64,000 bases of DNA from Pseudolysinimonas_A sp049651805 (GCF_049651805.1 NZ_JBASCU010000011.1:15793-79792), one strand, 5' to 3'; positions 7,451-16,113 are shown, numbered from the stretch's first letter. Program-made: numbers and translations. Notes: generated by a model from the letters alone, not told the origin.

Positions 7451-9868
7451 TCAGCCTAGCGATGCCGGCCCGAGAGCGGATGCCGCGGCGGCACGCGCCT
7501 CGGCAGCTGTCGGGGCGGCGAGCGCGACCTTCGCGATCCGCACGCAGTCGGCGCGCGTGAGCGAGCGGAGCGCCTCGGCGACGACGGGCATCGCGCGCGG
7601 CGTCATCGAGAGCGAGCCGACGCCGAGTCCGACGTAGACGACCGCGAGCAACGGGTCGGCGGCGGCCTCCCCGCATACCCCGACGGGCGTGCCGGTGGCC
7701 GCACCGGCGCGGCCGACGTCGGCGACGAGCTGTAGCACGGCCGGTTGCCAGGGGTCGTTGAGGTCGGCGAGCTCGCCGATCATCCGGTCGGCCGCCATCG
7801 TGTATTGCGTGAGGTCGTTGGTGCCGATGCTCACGAAGTCGACCGCGCCCATCAGGTCGTCGGCACGCAGCGCGGCGGCGGGTGTCTCGATCATGACGCC
7901 GGCCGACGGCAGCCCGGCAGCCCGGCAGCGGGCGACGACGTCGCGGGCTTCGTCGAGGGTCGCCACCATCGGTGCCATGACCTGTATCACGGCCTGCTCG
8001 GCGGCGGCGGCTTCGGCGATCGCCGCGAGCTGCTCGTCGAGGATCTCGGGACGGCGGCGTGCGGTTCGCAGCCCCCGAACACCAAGGGCGGGGTTATCCT
8101 CGGCGCCGGCGGCGAGAAAGGGCAGCGGCTTGTCGGCCCCGGCGTCGAGGGTGCGCACGACGACCTTGCGCCCCGGGAAAGCGGCGAACACCGCTCGGTA
8201 CGCCTCGACCTGCTCCGTGCGTCCGGGGGCATCCGCGCGATCGAGGAACAGGAACTCGCTGCGGAACAACCCCACCCCTTCGGCGCCGGCTGTGGCCGCT
8301 GCTTCCGCGCCTCGCGGGTCGCCGATGTTGGCGAGCAGGGCGACGGGATGGCCGTCCCTGGTCGACCCGGGGGCGGCGAGCGGCACCGGACGGGCGGCCG
8401 CAGCTTCGGCGACGACGGCGGCGACGGTGGCGGCATCGGGATCGGGCCGCACCTCGCCCGTGCTGCCGTCGACGAGCACGAACGTTCCCTCGGGGATGCC
8501 GAGCGCCCCGGTTGCGGCGACGACGGCGGGGATGCCGAGCGACCGGGCGATGATCGCGGTGTGCGAGGTCGGGCCACCCTCCTCGGTCACGAGTGCGACG
8601 ACCGTCGCCGGATCAAGGGTCGCGGTGTCGGCGGGGGCGAGGTCGTGGGCCACCAGCACGAAGGGTTCGGCACGCTGTGGCACCCCGCCGAGCACGTACC
8701 CGGCGAGGGCGGCGATGAGTCGGTCGCGCACATCCCGCACATCCGAGACGCGTTCTGCGCTGCGCCCCCCGAGTGCTGCCAGGGTCTCGGCGACGGCGGC
8801 AGCCGCATCCCACACCGCACGGGGGGCCGACGTGCCGTCATCGACGATCGACTCGGCGGCGGCGTCGAGCAGGGCGGGGTCACGCGCCAGCAGCGCGGTC
8901 GCTTCGAGGATGACGCGGGCCTCACCCCGCGTTGCGGCGGCGCGGGTTTCGAGCTCGCCGGCCACCCGCGCCGCTGCCGCGCGCAGCCGCGTGACCTCGG
9001 CCGCACGGACGTTGCTGCCCAACGCGCGCCCGCCGGCGGGTTCGTCGACGGTGGAGGCCATGTGAACGACCGGTCCGATCGCCCGGCCGGGACTCACGCC
9101 CACCGGGCGAGAGGGGACCGCGGGCGCAGACTCTGCCGCCACGGCGGTGTCACGTTCGCCGAACCCGTCGACGACGAGCGCGACGACGTGGTCGAGTTCG
9201 GTACGGGCGCCGGCGGCGGCCGAGATCTCGATCTCGTCGCCGAGGCGCGCGCCCAGCGAGAGCAGAGCTGTGGGACTGGCGGCGTTCGCCCGCGCTCCCG
9301 TGCGAGTCACCTCGATCGCGACGTCAGCCGATCGCACGGCGGTCGCGATCAACGCCGCCGGCCGCACATGGAGACCAAGCGGGTTGACCAGTGTCACGCG
9401 TTCGGCGATGCGGTCGGGGTCGACGGTCCCGGCGTCGGAGGCCGCCAACCGGGGTGGTCCGAGCTGGCCGTTCTTGGGGGCGAGCGCCGACTCCGCCTCC
9501 GCCGCAACCTCAGCGAGCGTTGCACCGCCGGACGCGCGCACCACTGCGGCCAGCAACCCCTCGACGAACGGGGCCCCTGAGAGACGCACCTCGACGGGCG
9601 AGGCAATCAGCTCGAGGGCGAGTTCGGCGCTCAACACCGCCGACCCGAGATCCATCAGCACGAGCACCCCGTCGGTGTCGGCGAGGGCATCGATGGCGGC
9701 GGCGACGCGGGTGGCGTCGGTGCCGACGATCGGCGAGCCGTCCTTCTCGGTGCCGGCGCCTGCAGCAACGAGCACGCGCGGGGCCGCCGTCGGCACCATC
9801 TGCAGGGCGAGACTGACGGCCGCCTCGGCCAGCTGCAGGCTGTGCGAGACGGCAACGATGCCGATCAC
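7451..9868 (-). CDS. dhaM: DhaM-HPr-Enzyme I fusion: phosphoryl donor chain for dihydroxyacetone kinase
   Basis: 805-residue protein joining three phosphotransferase parts. The EIIA-Man-like DhaM domain carries the phospho-His at H9 (VSHS). HPr has H167 in GLHVRP. Enzyme I starts near residue 265, with its active His in GGPTSHTAI (about 434) and the PEP-site Cys in VCGEAA (about 730). The chain would take phosphate from PEP and pass it through HPr to DhaM and then to ADP bound on DhaL. E. coli DhaM is also fused to HPr and a partial EI, but here EI looks complete. The start is GTG at 9868, one base after the dhaL stop, so the two are coupled. Confidence 0.93.
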   Translation of the reverse strand: MIGIVAVSHSLQLAEAAVSLALQMVPTAAPRVLVAAGAGTEKDGSPIVGTDATRVAAAIDALADTDGVLVLMDLGSAVLSAELALELIASPVEVRLSGAPFVEGLLAAVVRASGGATLAEVAAEAESALAPKNGQLGPPRLAASDAGTVDPDRIAERVTLVNPLGLHVRPAALIATAVRSADVAIEVTRTGARANAASPTALLSLGARLGDEIEISAAAGARTELDHVVALVVDGFGERDTAVAAESAPAVPSRPVGVSPGRAIGPVVHMASTVDEPAGGRALGSNVRAAEVTRLRAAAARVAGELETRAAATRGEARVILEATALLARDPALLDAAAESIVDDGTSAPRAVWDAAAAVAETLAALGGRSAERVSDVRDVRDRLIAALAGYVLGGVPQRAEPFVLVAHDLAPADTATLDPATVVALVTEEGGPTSHTAIIARSLGIPAVVAATGALGIPEGTFVLVDGSTGEVRPDPDAATVAAVVAEAAAARPVPLAAPGSTRDGHPVALLANIGDPRGAEAAATAGAEGVGLFRSEFLFLDRADAPGRTEQVEAYRAVFAAFPGRKVVVRTLDAGADKPLPFLAAGAEDNPALGVRGLRTARRRPEILDEQLAAIAEAAAAEQAVIQVMAPMVATLDEARDVVARCRAAGLPSAGVMIETPAAALRADDLMGAVDFVSIGTNDLTQYTMAADRMIGELADLNDPWQPAVLQLVADVGRAGAATGTPVGVCGEAAADPLLAVVYVGLGVGSLSMTPRAMPVVAEALRSLTRADCVRIAKVALAAPTAAEARAAAASALGPASLG

Positions 9869-9869
9869 G

Positions 9870-10511
9870 TCACGAACTCCCGAGAACGTCGGCGAGGGTG
9901 CGCATGAGTAGGGCGGTCGAAGCCGAGCCCGGGTCGAGGTGACCGGCGCTGCGCTCGCCCAGGTAACTGGCACGACCCTTGCGGGCGACGAGGGGCTCCG
10001 TCGCGTCGCGTCCGGCTTCCGCCGCATCGGCGGCGGCCGCGGCGGCAGCGGGGATCGAGGATCCGTCCGCGAGCGCCGCGTCGAAAGCGTCGAGCGCCGG
10101 GGCGAGAGCGTCGAACATCGTCTTGTCGCCCGCCTCGGCTTTGCCGCGCGCGACGATTCCGTCGAGCCCGGCCCTGAGGGCTGCCGCGAGCGCCGCGCCG
10201 TCGAATTCGGCGACGGCGCCCGCGGACATGCCCATCCGAAGGAAGAAGGTTCCGTACAGCGGCCCGCTCGCTCCCCCGACCGAGGTGACCAGTGTCATCC
10301 CGACCGACTTGAACAGTTCGTCTGCTGTCGGCGGCGTCGACGTCTCGAGCTTGTCCATGACGGCAGCCATGCCGCGCGCCATGTTCGCCCCGTGGTCGGC
10401 GTCGCCGATCGCGGAGTCGAGTTCGGTGAGATAGGCCCGCTGTTCCGTCACCGCGGTGCGGAACGCGTCGAGCCAGGTCACCAGAGCTGGGAGAGGAATC
10501 GTGCCGTTCAT
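9870..10511 (-). CDS. dhaL: Dihydroxyacetone kinase, ADP-binding subunit
   Basis: 213-residue DhaL: it holds ADP permanently and uses it as a phosphoryl carrier from DhaM to dihydroxyacetone on DhaK. The metal/ADP-binding motif is intact, with D32, D37, D39 and H40 in LDSAIGDADHGANM. The ATG at 10511 is chosen because it begins the conserved region. It lies 31 bp after dhaK and 1 bp before dhaM. Confidence 0.96.
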   Translation of the reverse strand: MNGTIPLPALVTWLDAFRTAVTEQRAYLTELDSAIGDADHGANMARGMAAVMDKLETSTPPTADELFKSVGMTLVTSVGGASGPLYGTFFLRMGMSAGAVAEFDGAALAAALRAGLDGIVARGKAEAGDKTMFDALAPALDAFDAALADGSSIPAAAAAAADAAEAGRDATEPLVARKGRASYLGERSAGHLDPGSASTALLMRTLADVLGSS

Positions 10512-10542
10512 GCTTCGTCCTTCGTGTGTTTCACGGTGCCGG

Positions 10543-11541
10543 TCAGGCGCCCCAGCGGAGTCCGCCGGTGACGACGGGAGCATCCCACAATCTCAGGATC
10601 TCGTCGTCGGCTTTCAGCACCGTCACCGAGCAGCCCGCCATGTCGAGCGACGTGATGTAGTTACCCACGAGCGTGCGGGCGACCTTCACCCCGGCCTTCT
10701 CGAGCAGCTTCGCGACCTCGCCGTACATCAGGTAGAGCTCGATGAGCGGCGAGCCGCCCATGCCGTTGAGCATCACGATCGACGGGCCCCCGGTGAAGTC
10801 GAGGTCGGCGAGGATCGGTTCGACGAGTTGTTGCGCGATCTCGCGGGCACCGGCGAGCGGTACGCGGTGGCGCCCCGGTTCACCGTGGATGCCCACGCCG
10901 ATCTCCATCATGTCGTCGGGCAGGTCGAACGTCGGCTTGCCGGCCGCGGGCACCGTGCAGGAGGTGAGCGCCATGCCCATCGAGCGGCCGGAGTCGTTGA
11001 CCTTCTCGGCGAGGGCAAGCACGGCCGCAAGGTCGCGCCCCTCCTCGGCCGCCGCACCGACGATCTTCTCGAGCAGCACCGTGACGCCCACGCCGCGACG
11101 GCCGGCCGTCCAGGTGGAGTCCTGCACGGCGACGTCGTCGTTGGTGACGATCGTCGCGACCTCGACGCCCGACTCCGCAGCGGCAAGTTCGCCCGCCATC
11201 TCGAAGTTCATGACGTCGCCCGTGTAGTTCTTCACGATGTGCAGCACGCCGGCCCCGCGGTCGGCGACCTTGGTCGCCTCCTGCATCTGGTCGGGCGTCG
11301 GAGAGGTGAAGACCTCACCGGCGCAGGCCGCGTCGAGCATCCCGGTGCCGACGAAGCCGCCGTGCAGCGGTTCGTGGCCGGAGCCACCGCCCGAGATGAG
11401 CGCCACCTTGCCGTCGGCCTTGGGGGTCGCTCGGTAGATGATGCGGTTCGTGAAGTCGACCCGCAGGTCGCTGTGGGCTGCCGCGATGCCGGTGAGGGCA
11501 TCCGCGAGCACCGCGTCGGGATCGTTGATCAGCTTCTTCAT
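10543..11541 (-). CDS. dhaK: Dihydroxyacetone kinase, substrate-binding subunit
   Basis: 332-residue DhaK, which binds dihydroxyacetone covalently through a His hemiaminal. H56 in the loop GGGSGHEPLHGG and the substrate-binding His in GVGIHGEPGR (about residue 216) are both present. The start ATG overlaps the glpF stop (ATGA). With dhaL and dhaM it makes a PEP-dependent dihydroxyacetone kinase that feeds DHA-phosphate into glycolysis. Confidence 0.96.
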   Translation of the reverse strand: MKKLINDPDAVLADALTGIAAAHSDLRVDFTNRIIYRATPKADGKVALISGGGSGHEPLHGGFVGTGMLDAACAGEVFTSPTPDQMQEATKVADRGAGVLHIVKNYTGDVMNFEMAGELAAAESGVEVATIVTNDDVAVQDSTWTAGRRGVGVTVLLEKIVGAAAEEGRDLAAVLALAEKVNDSGRSMGMALTSCTVPAAGKPTFDLPDDMMEIGVGIHGEPGRHRVPLAGAREIAQQLVEPILADLDFTGGPSIVMLNGMGGSPLIELYLMYGEVAKLLEKAGVKVARTLVGNYITSLDMAGCSVTVLKADDEILRLWDAPVVTGGLRWGA

Positions 11542-12281
11542 GCGGGCACGCTCTCCTTCTTCGCCTCGGCCTTGTCGGCCGCGGTCTTCGAAATCAACCC
11601 GAACAGCAGCGCGGCCGCAACGCCGGCGAGCAATTCCGCCGCGATGTACACCGGGTACTGCTCCCACCTCACTTCGCCGCCGAGGAGCTGCTGAATCAGC
11701 ATCGGGCCCGTCGTTCGCGCCGGATTGATCGACGCGCCCGTCGCCGGGGCGACGGGAATGATCGCCGCGAACACGACGAGGCCGATGACGATCCCCGCGA
11801 ATCCGGAGGCCGCCTTGCGGTGGATGACACCGAAGACCGTGAAGACCAGGATGAACGTGCCGACGAACTCCGCCGTGAACGCCTGGTACCAGGGGATGTC
11901 GCCGTAGGCGGCGACGCCGAGTCCTGCTTCGCTCGCCGGCATCCCGAGCACCCCCACGATCGCGAGGGCGCCGACTGTCGCGCCGAGCACCTGAGCAATC
12001 AGGTAGCCCGGCACCTCGCGCCACGGGAACTTGCCCGACACGGCGAGACCGAGGGTCACGGCGGGGTTGATGTGGTTGCCGGAGATGTAGCCGAACGTGT
12101 AGACCGTAGCGACGACGATGGTGCCGAAGGCGAGTGAGATCACTCCGAGTTCAGCGCCGGTGAAGGGTTCTCCGCCGCGCGCGAGCGCGAGGGCCGGCAC
12201 CGAGCCGACTCCGACGAAGACCAGGAATGCCGTGCCGAGAAACTCCGCGGCCAGCTTCTGCCAGGTGCGGTTCTCATCCAT
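11538..12281 (-). CDS. glpF: MIP-family channel, probable dihydroxyacetone/glycerol facilitator
   Basis: 247-residue aquaporin-family channel with six membrane segments and both pore motifs, NPA at 72-74 (GNHINPAV) and NPA at 186-188 (GASINPAR, with the selectivity Arg 189). Compared with E. coli GlpF, the position of W48 appears to be F52 and that of F200 appears to be A183, so the filter is neither a standard glycerol nor a standard water type. The operon with dhaKLM argues for dihydroxyacetone or glycerol uptake. AAGGAG lies 6-7 nt before the chosen ATG at 12281. An in-frame upstream ATG near 12299 lacks that support. Confidence 0.88.
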   Translation of the reverse strand: MDENRTWQKLAAEFLGTAFLVFVGVGSVPALALARGGEPFTGAELGVISLAFGTIVVATVYTFGYISGNHINPAVTLGLAVSGKFPWREVPGYLIAQVLGATVGALAIVGVLGMPASEAGLGVAAYGDIPWYQAFTAEFVGTFILVFTVFGVIHRKAASGFAGIVIGLVVFAAIIPVAPATGASINPARTTGPMLIQQLLGGEVRWEQYPVYIAAELLAGVAAALLFGLISKTAADKAEAKKESVPA

Positions 12282-12353
12282 ATGTGCTCCTTTGGACATG
12301 CGGGTTGGGGACGTCGATGCGGTCTCCCGCCGACGTCCCATCTTCGGAACGTC

Positions 12354-12370
12354 ATTCGACAATGTCGAAT
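12354..12370. promoter_or_regulatory. Perfect 17-bp palindrome, candidate IclR operator
   Basis: ATTCGACA-A-TGTCGAAT reads the same on both strands around a single central base. It overlaps the -10 and expected start point of the glpF-dhaKLM promoter and lies in the divergent region facing the IclR-type regulator, so repression by that protein is the simplest model. GACGTC occurs four times nearby (12310, 12332, 12389, 12416) and could be secondary contacts. Confidence 0.6.
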
Positions 12371-12396
12371 ATGCTGCAGAAATACCGTGACGTCAA
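12368..12396 (-). promoter_or_regulatory. Promoter of glpF-dhaK-dhaL-dhaM
   Basis: Reverse strand: TTGACG (12391-12396) and CATATT (12368-12373) are separated by exactly 17 nt. Transcription would begin near 12361, inside the palindrome, giving an 80-nt leader before the glpF ATG. The small palindrome TGACGTCA (12388-12395) overlaps the -35. Confidence 0.6.
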
Positions 12397-12464
12397 GAGT
12401 CGATTTCGAACGAGTGACGTCGTCGTCGCACGCATAATGGAAGCCACCCCAAGGAAGGGATGCC

Positions 12465-13244
12465 GTGATCCAGGCGATCGATCGGGCAGCGAACGTGCTG
12501 CGGCTCCTGCAGGGCGCCCGCCACCTGCGGATCAGCGAACTCGCCGCTGCCCTCGACCTCCCGCCCTCGACCGTGCACGGCATCGTCAAGTCGTTGCGCG
12601 AGCACGGCCTGGTCGCCAAAGAGCGCGGCTCCGACCGCTACATGCTCGGCCCGGCTCTGCTGAAACTCAGCAACGTCTACCTCGACACCCTCGACGTGCG
12701 CGCTCGGGCGATGCGGTGGACGCGCGAGCTGGCCCGTCGCACCGGACTGGCCGTGCGACTCGGTGCCGAGCTGTTCGACGAAGTCATCGTCATCCACCAC
12801 AACCGTCGGCCCGACGGCAGCCAGCAGATGCTCGAAACCGGGCTCACCATCCCCGCGCATGCCTCGGCGATGGGCAAGGTACTGCTCGCCTACGACGCCG
12901 ACTACGCCTCCGAGGTGCTGGGCAAAGACCTGCGCAGCCTCACCGGCGACACCATCACGGATGCCGCCAAGCTGTCACTGCTGCTGCCCCAGATCACGAC
13001 CCGCGGCCTCGCCACCGAGCAAGACGAGGCGGTGCTCGGCGAGTCGTCGGTCGCCGCCCCGGTGTCGGATGCCAGTGGCAACGTCATCGCGGCCGTCGCG
13101 GTCGTGCTTCCCACGAGTGAGTGGCCGCCCGAGGACCCGGTGCTCAACGACCTGCGGGAGACCGCGCGCACTATCTCGCGCGAGCTGGGGGCATCGTCGT
13201 GGCCCCCGCACCCGCCGGAGCGGCAGCCCGACGACGACATCTAG
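12465..13244 (+). CDS. IclR-family transcriptional regulator of the dha operon (inferred)
   Basis: 259-residue regulator. Residues 1-65 form the winged helix (ISELAAALDLPPSTVHGIV holds the recognition helix), and about 75-250 is the IclR effector-binding domain. It is transcribed away from glpF-dhaKLM, with a 183-bp shared region that contains a perfect palindrome on the glpF promoter. Known relatives such as GylR control glycerol genes, so a glycerol or DHA metabolite is the likely inducer. The start is GTG at 12465 with AAGGAAGGGA just upstream, and a -10-like CATAAT lies at 12433-12438. Confidence 0.9.
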   Translation: MIQAIDRAANVLRLLQGARHLRISELAAALDLPPSTVHGIVKSLREHGLVAKERGSDRYMLGPALLKLSNVYLDTLDVRARAMRWTRELARRTGLAVRLGAELFDEVIVIHHNRRPDGSQQMLETGLTIPAHASAMGKVLLAYDADYASEVLGKDLRSLTGDTITDAAKLSLLLPQITTRGLATEQDEAVLGESSVAAPVSDASGNVIAAVAVVLPTSEWPPEDPVLNDLRETARTISRELGASSWPPHPPERQPDDDI

Positions 13245-13250
13245 CTTGAT

Positions 13251-13281
13251 GCGCTACACCGTGCGACGCAGTGCTACACCG
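13251..13281 (+). repeat. Direct repeat before the Phd/VapC operon
   Basis: The sequence G(C/T)GCTACACCG occurs at 13251-13261 and 13271-13281, a 20-bp period equal to two helical turns. This is a plausible binding pattern for the downstream antitoxin, which normally represses its own operon. The short length makes chance possible. Confidence 0.35.
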
Positions 13282-13296
13282 CGCTCGACTGTGGCC

Positions 13297-13557
13297 ATGA
13301 CCGACGTTCCGGTGCGCGAACTGCGCAACAATACAGCCGATGTGATCCGGCGTGTGCAGGGCGGCGACGACGTGACGATCACCTCCAACGGCGTCGCAAT
13401 CGCCACCCTCGTGCCGATCTCGACGGGACGACGGTCGGCAATGCCGCGACGCGAGTTCATCCGCGGCTTGCGCGGCCACCAGGCCGACCCCGACCTGCGT
13501 CGCGATCTCGCCGACTTCGCGGGCGATACGACCGACGACCTCGGACCCATCCGGTGA
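13297..13557 (+). CDS. Phd/YefM-type antitoxin
   Basis: 86-residue antitoxin. The N-terminus VPVRELRNNTADVIRRV is the typical Phd/YefM DNA-binding start, followed by the ITSNGVAIATLVP strand-turn. It overlaps the VapC toxin by 4 bp (GTGA). The ATG at 13297 is used; a GTG at 13291 would add only two residues. It sits between the IclR gene and sucD and ends before the toxin, so the TA pair is a compact unit of about 0.7 kb. Confidence 0.9.
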   Translation: MTDVPVRELRNNTADVIRRVQGGDDVTITSNGVAIATLVPISTGRRSAMPRREFIRGLRGHQADPDLRRDLADFAGDTTDDLGPIR

Positions 13558-13955
13558 CGGTCGCGCTCGGACTGCTCGACACCAGCGTGTTGATCGCCTC
13601 GGAGATCGGTCGCTCCCTCGACGAGACAGCACTTCCCGAGCAGGTTGCCGTGAGCGTCATCACCATCGCCGAACTGCACGCGGGCGTTCACGCCGCCCGG
13701 GATGCCGACATCCGGTCTCGTCGGATGGCCACCCTCGACTCCGTAGCCGGTCTCGTCCCGCTCCCGGTGGATGCCTCAGCAGCCAAGGAGTGGGCCCGCT
13801 TGCGATTCCGGCTGGCCGAGAACGGTCGTGGTATCAACGTCAATGATCTGTGGATCGCTTCGATCGCCGTTGCGCGCGGCATTCCCGTCGTGACGCAGGA
13901 CGACGACTTCGCTGTTCTCGCCGGGCTCGGGGGGCCCGACGTCATCAAGGTCTGA
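13554..13955 (+). CDS. PIN-domain toxin, VapC family
   Basis: 133-residue PIN ribonuclease paired with the Phd-type antitoxin. Acidic active-site residues are D9 (LLDTSVL), E40 (TIAELHAG), D98 (INVNDLWIA) and D116/D117 (TQDDDF), so the catalytic site is complete. Only 6 bp separate its stop from that of sucD, which converges on it, and there is no room for a terminator between them. Confidence 0.92.
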   Translation: MTVALGLLDTSVLIASEIGRSLDETALPEQVAVSVITIAELHAGVHAARDADIRSRRMATLDSVAGLVPLPVDASAAKEWARLRFRLAENGRGINVNDLWIASIAVARGIPVVTQDDDFAVLAGLGGPDVIKV

Positions 13956-13961
13956 GGCGAC

Positions 13962-14852
13962 CTACAGGCTCTGGATGAGCTCCCGCATGAGGGCAGCGGT
14001 CTCCGACGGCGTCTTGCCGACCTTGACCCCGGCGGCCTCGAGCGCGACCTTCTTGCCTTCGGCATTTCCCGCTCCGGCGGAGACGATCGCGCCGGCATGG
14101 CCCATCGTCTTGCCTTCCGGGGCGGTGAACCCCGCGACGTAGCCGACGACCGGCTTCGTCACGTGCGCCTTGATGTACTCGGCCGCGCGTTCCTCGGCGT
14201 CGCCGCCGATCTCGCCGATCATGACGATCGCCATCGTCTCGGGATCGGCCTCGAACGCGGCGAGCGCGTCGATGTGCGTCGTGCCGACGATCGGATCGCC
14301 GCCGATGCCGATCGCGGTCGAGAAGCCGAGATCGCGCAATTCGTACATCATCTGGTAAGTCAGGGTTCCCGACTTCGACACGAGGCCGATCGGACCCTTG
14401 CCGGTGATGTTGTTCGGGGTGATGCCCACGAGCGACTCGCCGGGCGTGATGATGCCGGGGCAGTTCGGGCCGATGATACGGGTCGCGTTGCCCTTGCTCG
14501 TCGCGTAGGCCCAGGCCTCGGCGGTGTCCTGCACCGGGATGCCTTCGGTGATGACGACGAGCAGCGGGATGCCGGCGTCGATCGCCTCGATCATTGCGTC
14601 TTTCGCGAAGGCCGGGGGCACGAAGATGATGGAGACGTCGGCGCCGGTCTTCTCGATGGCTTCGGCGACGGTTCCGAAGACGGGGAGCGTGACGCCTCCG
14701 TCGTGCTCGACGGTCGTGCCGGCCTTACGGGCGTTGACGCCGCCGACGACCTGGGTTCCCGCCTTGAGCATGAGGGCGGTGTGCTTGGTGCCTTCGCCGC
14801 CGGTGATGCCCTGGACGATGACCTTGGAGTCCTTGGTGAGGAAGATCGACAT
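13962..14852 (-). CDS. sucD: Succinyl-CoA synthetase alpha subunit
   Basis: 296-residue alpha subunit of the TCA-cycle enzyme that interconverts succinyl-CoA and succinate with formation of nucleoside triphosphate. The CoA-binding Rossmann part comes first (VIVQGITGGEGTKH). The phosphohistidine is H252 in GHAGAIVSAG. It follows sucC with a 12-bp gap. Confidence 0.98.
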   Translation of the reverse strand: MSIFLTKDSKVIVQGITGGEGTKHTALMLKAGTQVVGGVNARKAGTTVEHDGGVTLPVFGTVAEAIEKTGADVSIIFVPPAFAKDAMIEAIDAGIPLLVVITEGIPVQDTAEAWAYATSKGNATRIIGPNCPGIITPGESLVGITPNNITGKGPIGLVSKSGTLTYQMMYELRDLGFSTAIGIGGDPIVGTTHIDALAAFEADPETMAIVMIGEIGGDAEERAAEYIKAHVTKPVVGYVAGFTAPEGKTMGHAGAIVSAGAGNAEGKKVALEAAGVKVGKTPSETAALMRELIQSL

Positions 14853-14864
14853 GTTCTGGTCCTT

Positions 14865-16028
14865 CTACTTCGCAGCCAATGCGGCGGCCTTGTCGGCGCC
14901 GTCGTCCATGGTTTCGGCGAGCGTCACGAGCGGATGCCGTGCGCTGCGGAGGATCGCGTGACCCTCGTCGACGCGGTTGCCGTCGAGGCGCACCACGAGC
15001 GGCTTCGTCGCGCTGTCGCCGAGCATCTCGAGCGCCTTGACGATGCCTTCCGCCACGGCGTCGCACGCGGTGATGCCACCGAACACGTTGACGAAGACGC
15101 TCTTCACCTGCGGGTCGCCGAGGATGACGTCGAGCCCGGCCGCCATGACCTCGGCCGAAGCGCCACCGCCGATGTCGAGGAAGTTGGCGGGCTTCACGCC
15201 GCCGTGCCGCTCGCCCGCGTAGGCGACGACATCCAGGGTGCTCATCACGAGCCCCGCGCCGTTGCCGATGATGCCGACCTCGCCGTCGAGCTTCACGTAG
15301 TTGAGGTCGTGGGCCTTCGCCTTCGCCTCGAGCGGGTCGGCGGCGTCCTTGTCTTCGAGCGCCTGGTGCTCGGGGTGCCGGAATCCGGCGTTCTCGTCGA
15401 GCGTGACCTTGCCGTCGAGCGCGACGATGTCGCCGGCGCCGGTGAGCACGAGCGGGTTCACCTCGACGAGCGTGGCGTCTTCGGCGGCGAACACTCCGTA
15501 GAGCTTCACGATCACCGGGGCCACCTTGCCGATGATCTCGGCCGGGAACTTCGCGGCAGTCGCGATCTCGGTGGCCGTGGCCAGGTCAATTCCGGCGACC
15601 GGGTCGACCTCGATGCGGGCGAGTGCCTCGGGCCGCTCTTCGGCGAGCTGTTCGATCTCCATGCCGCCCTCGTAGGAGGCAAGCGACAGGTAGGAGCGGT
15701 TGGCCCGGTCGAGCAACACCGAGAAGTAGTACTCCTCTTTGATGTCGGCTCCCGCGGCAACCATGACCTTCTTGACGATGTGGCCCTTGATGTCGAGGCC
15801 GATGATCGCCTTCGCCGCTTCTTCGGCATCCGCCGGGGTCTTCGCGACCTTCACGCCGCCGGCCTTGCCGCGGCCTCCGACCTTCACCTGTGCCTTGACG
15901 ACGGTGACGCCACCGAGTTTCTCGGCTGCTGCGCGCACGTCGGCAGGGGTTTCGGCGACGATGCCGGCGAGCACGGGAACCCCGTGCTTCTCGAACAGAT
16001 CACGGGCCTGGTACTCGTACAGATCCAC
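14865..16028 (-). CDS. sucC: Succinyl-CoA synthetase beta subunit
   Basis: 387-residue beta subunit with the N-terminal ATP-grasp domain (starting DLYEYQARDLFEKHGVPV) and a C-terminal CoA-ligase domain (GGITACDAVAEG). The GTG at 16028 is chosen over an upstream ATG because it gives the standard family length and has GAAGAAG upstream. sucC and sucD form one operon, and two tandem operator-like repeats lie 54-85 bp upstream. Confidence 0.97.
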   Translation of the reverse strand: MDLYEYQARDLFEKHGVPVLAGIVAETPADVRAAAEKLGGVTVVKAQVKVGGRGKAGGVKVAKTPADAEEAAKAIIGLDIKGHIVKKVMVAAGADIKEEYYFSVLLDRANRSYLSLASYEGGMEIEQLAEERPEALARIEVDPVAGIDLATATEIATAAKFPAEIIGKVAPVIVKLYGVFAAEDATLVEVNPLVLTGAGDIVALDGKVTLDENAGFRHPEHQALEDKDAADPLEAKAKAHDLNYVKLDGEVGIIGNGAGLVMSTLDVVAYAGERHGGVKPANFLDIGGGASAEVMAAGLDVILGDPQVKSVFVNVFGGITACDAVAEGIVKALEMLGDSATKPLVVRLDGNRVDEGHAILRSARHPLVTLAETMDDGADKAAALAAK

Positions 16029-16081
16029 GCTGGACTTCTTCTTCCGTTGAGGGAGCGGATGTGTGGTGGCGGGGCGTCTTC

Positions 16082-16113
16082 TCTCGATGTCGAGATAACT
16101 CGATGTCAAGATA
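16082..16113. promoter_or_regulatory. Two tandem 16-bp near-palindromic sites upstream of sucC
   Basis: TCTCGATGTCGAGATA (16082-16097) is followed directly by ACTCGATGTCAAGATA (16098-16113). Each is nearly self-complementary around a 2-bp centre (7/8 and 6/8 pairs). On the reverse strand the second contains TTGACA, a good -35 for sucC. The layout suggests a dimeric regulator, for example of the MarR type, acting on sucCD. TamR-type sites at TCA genes of Streptomyces are recalled as similar in form, but that link is unverified. Confidence 0.5.
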
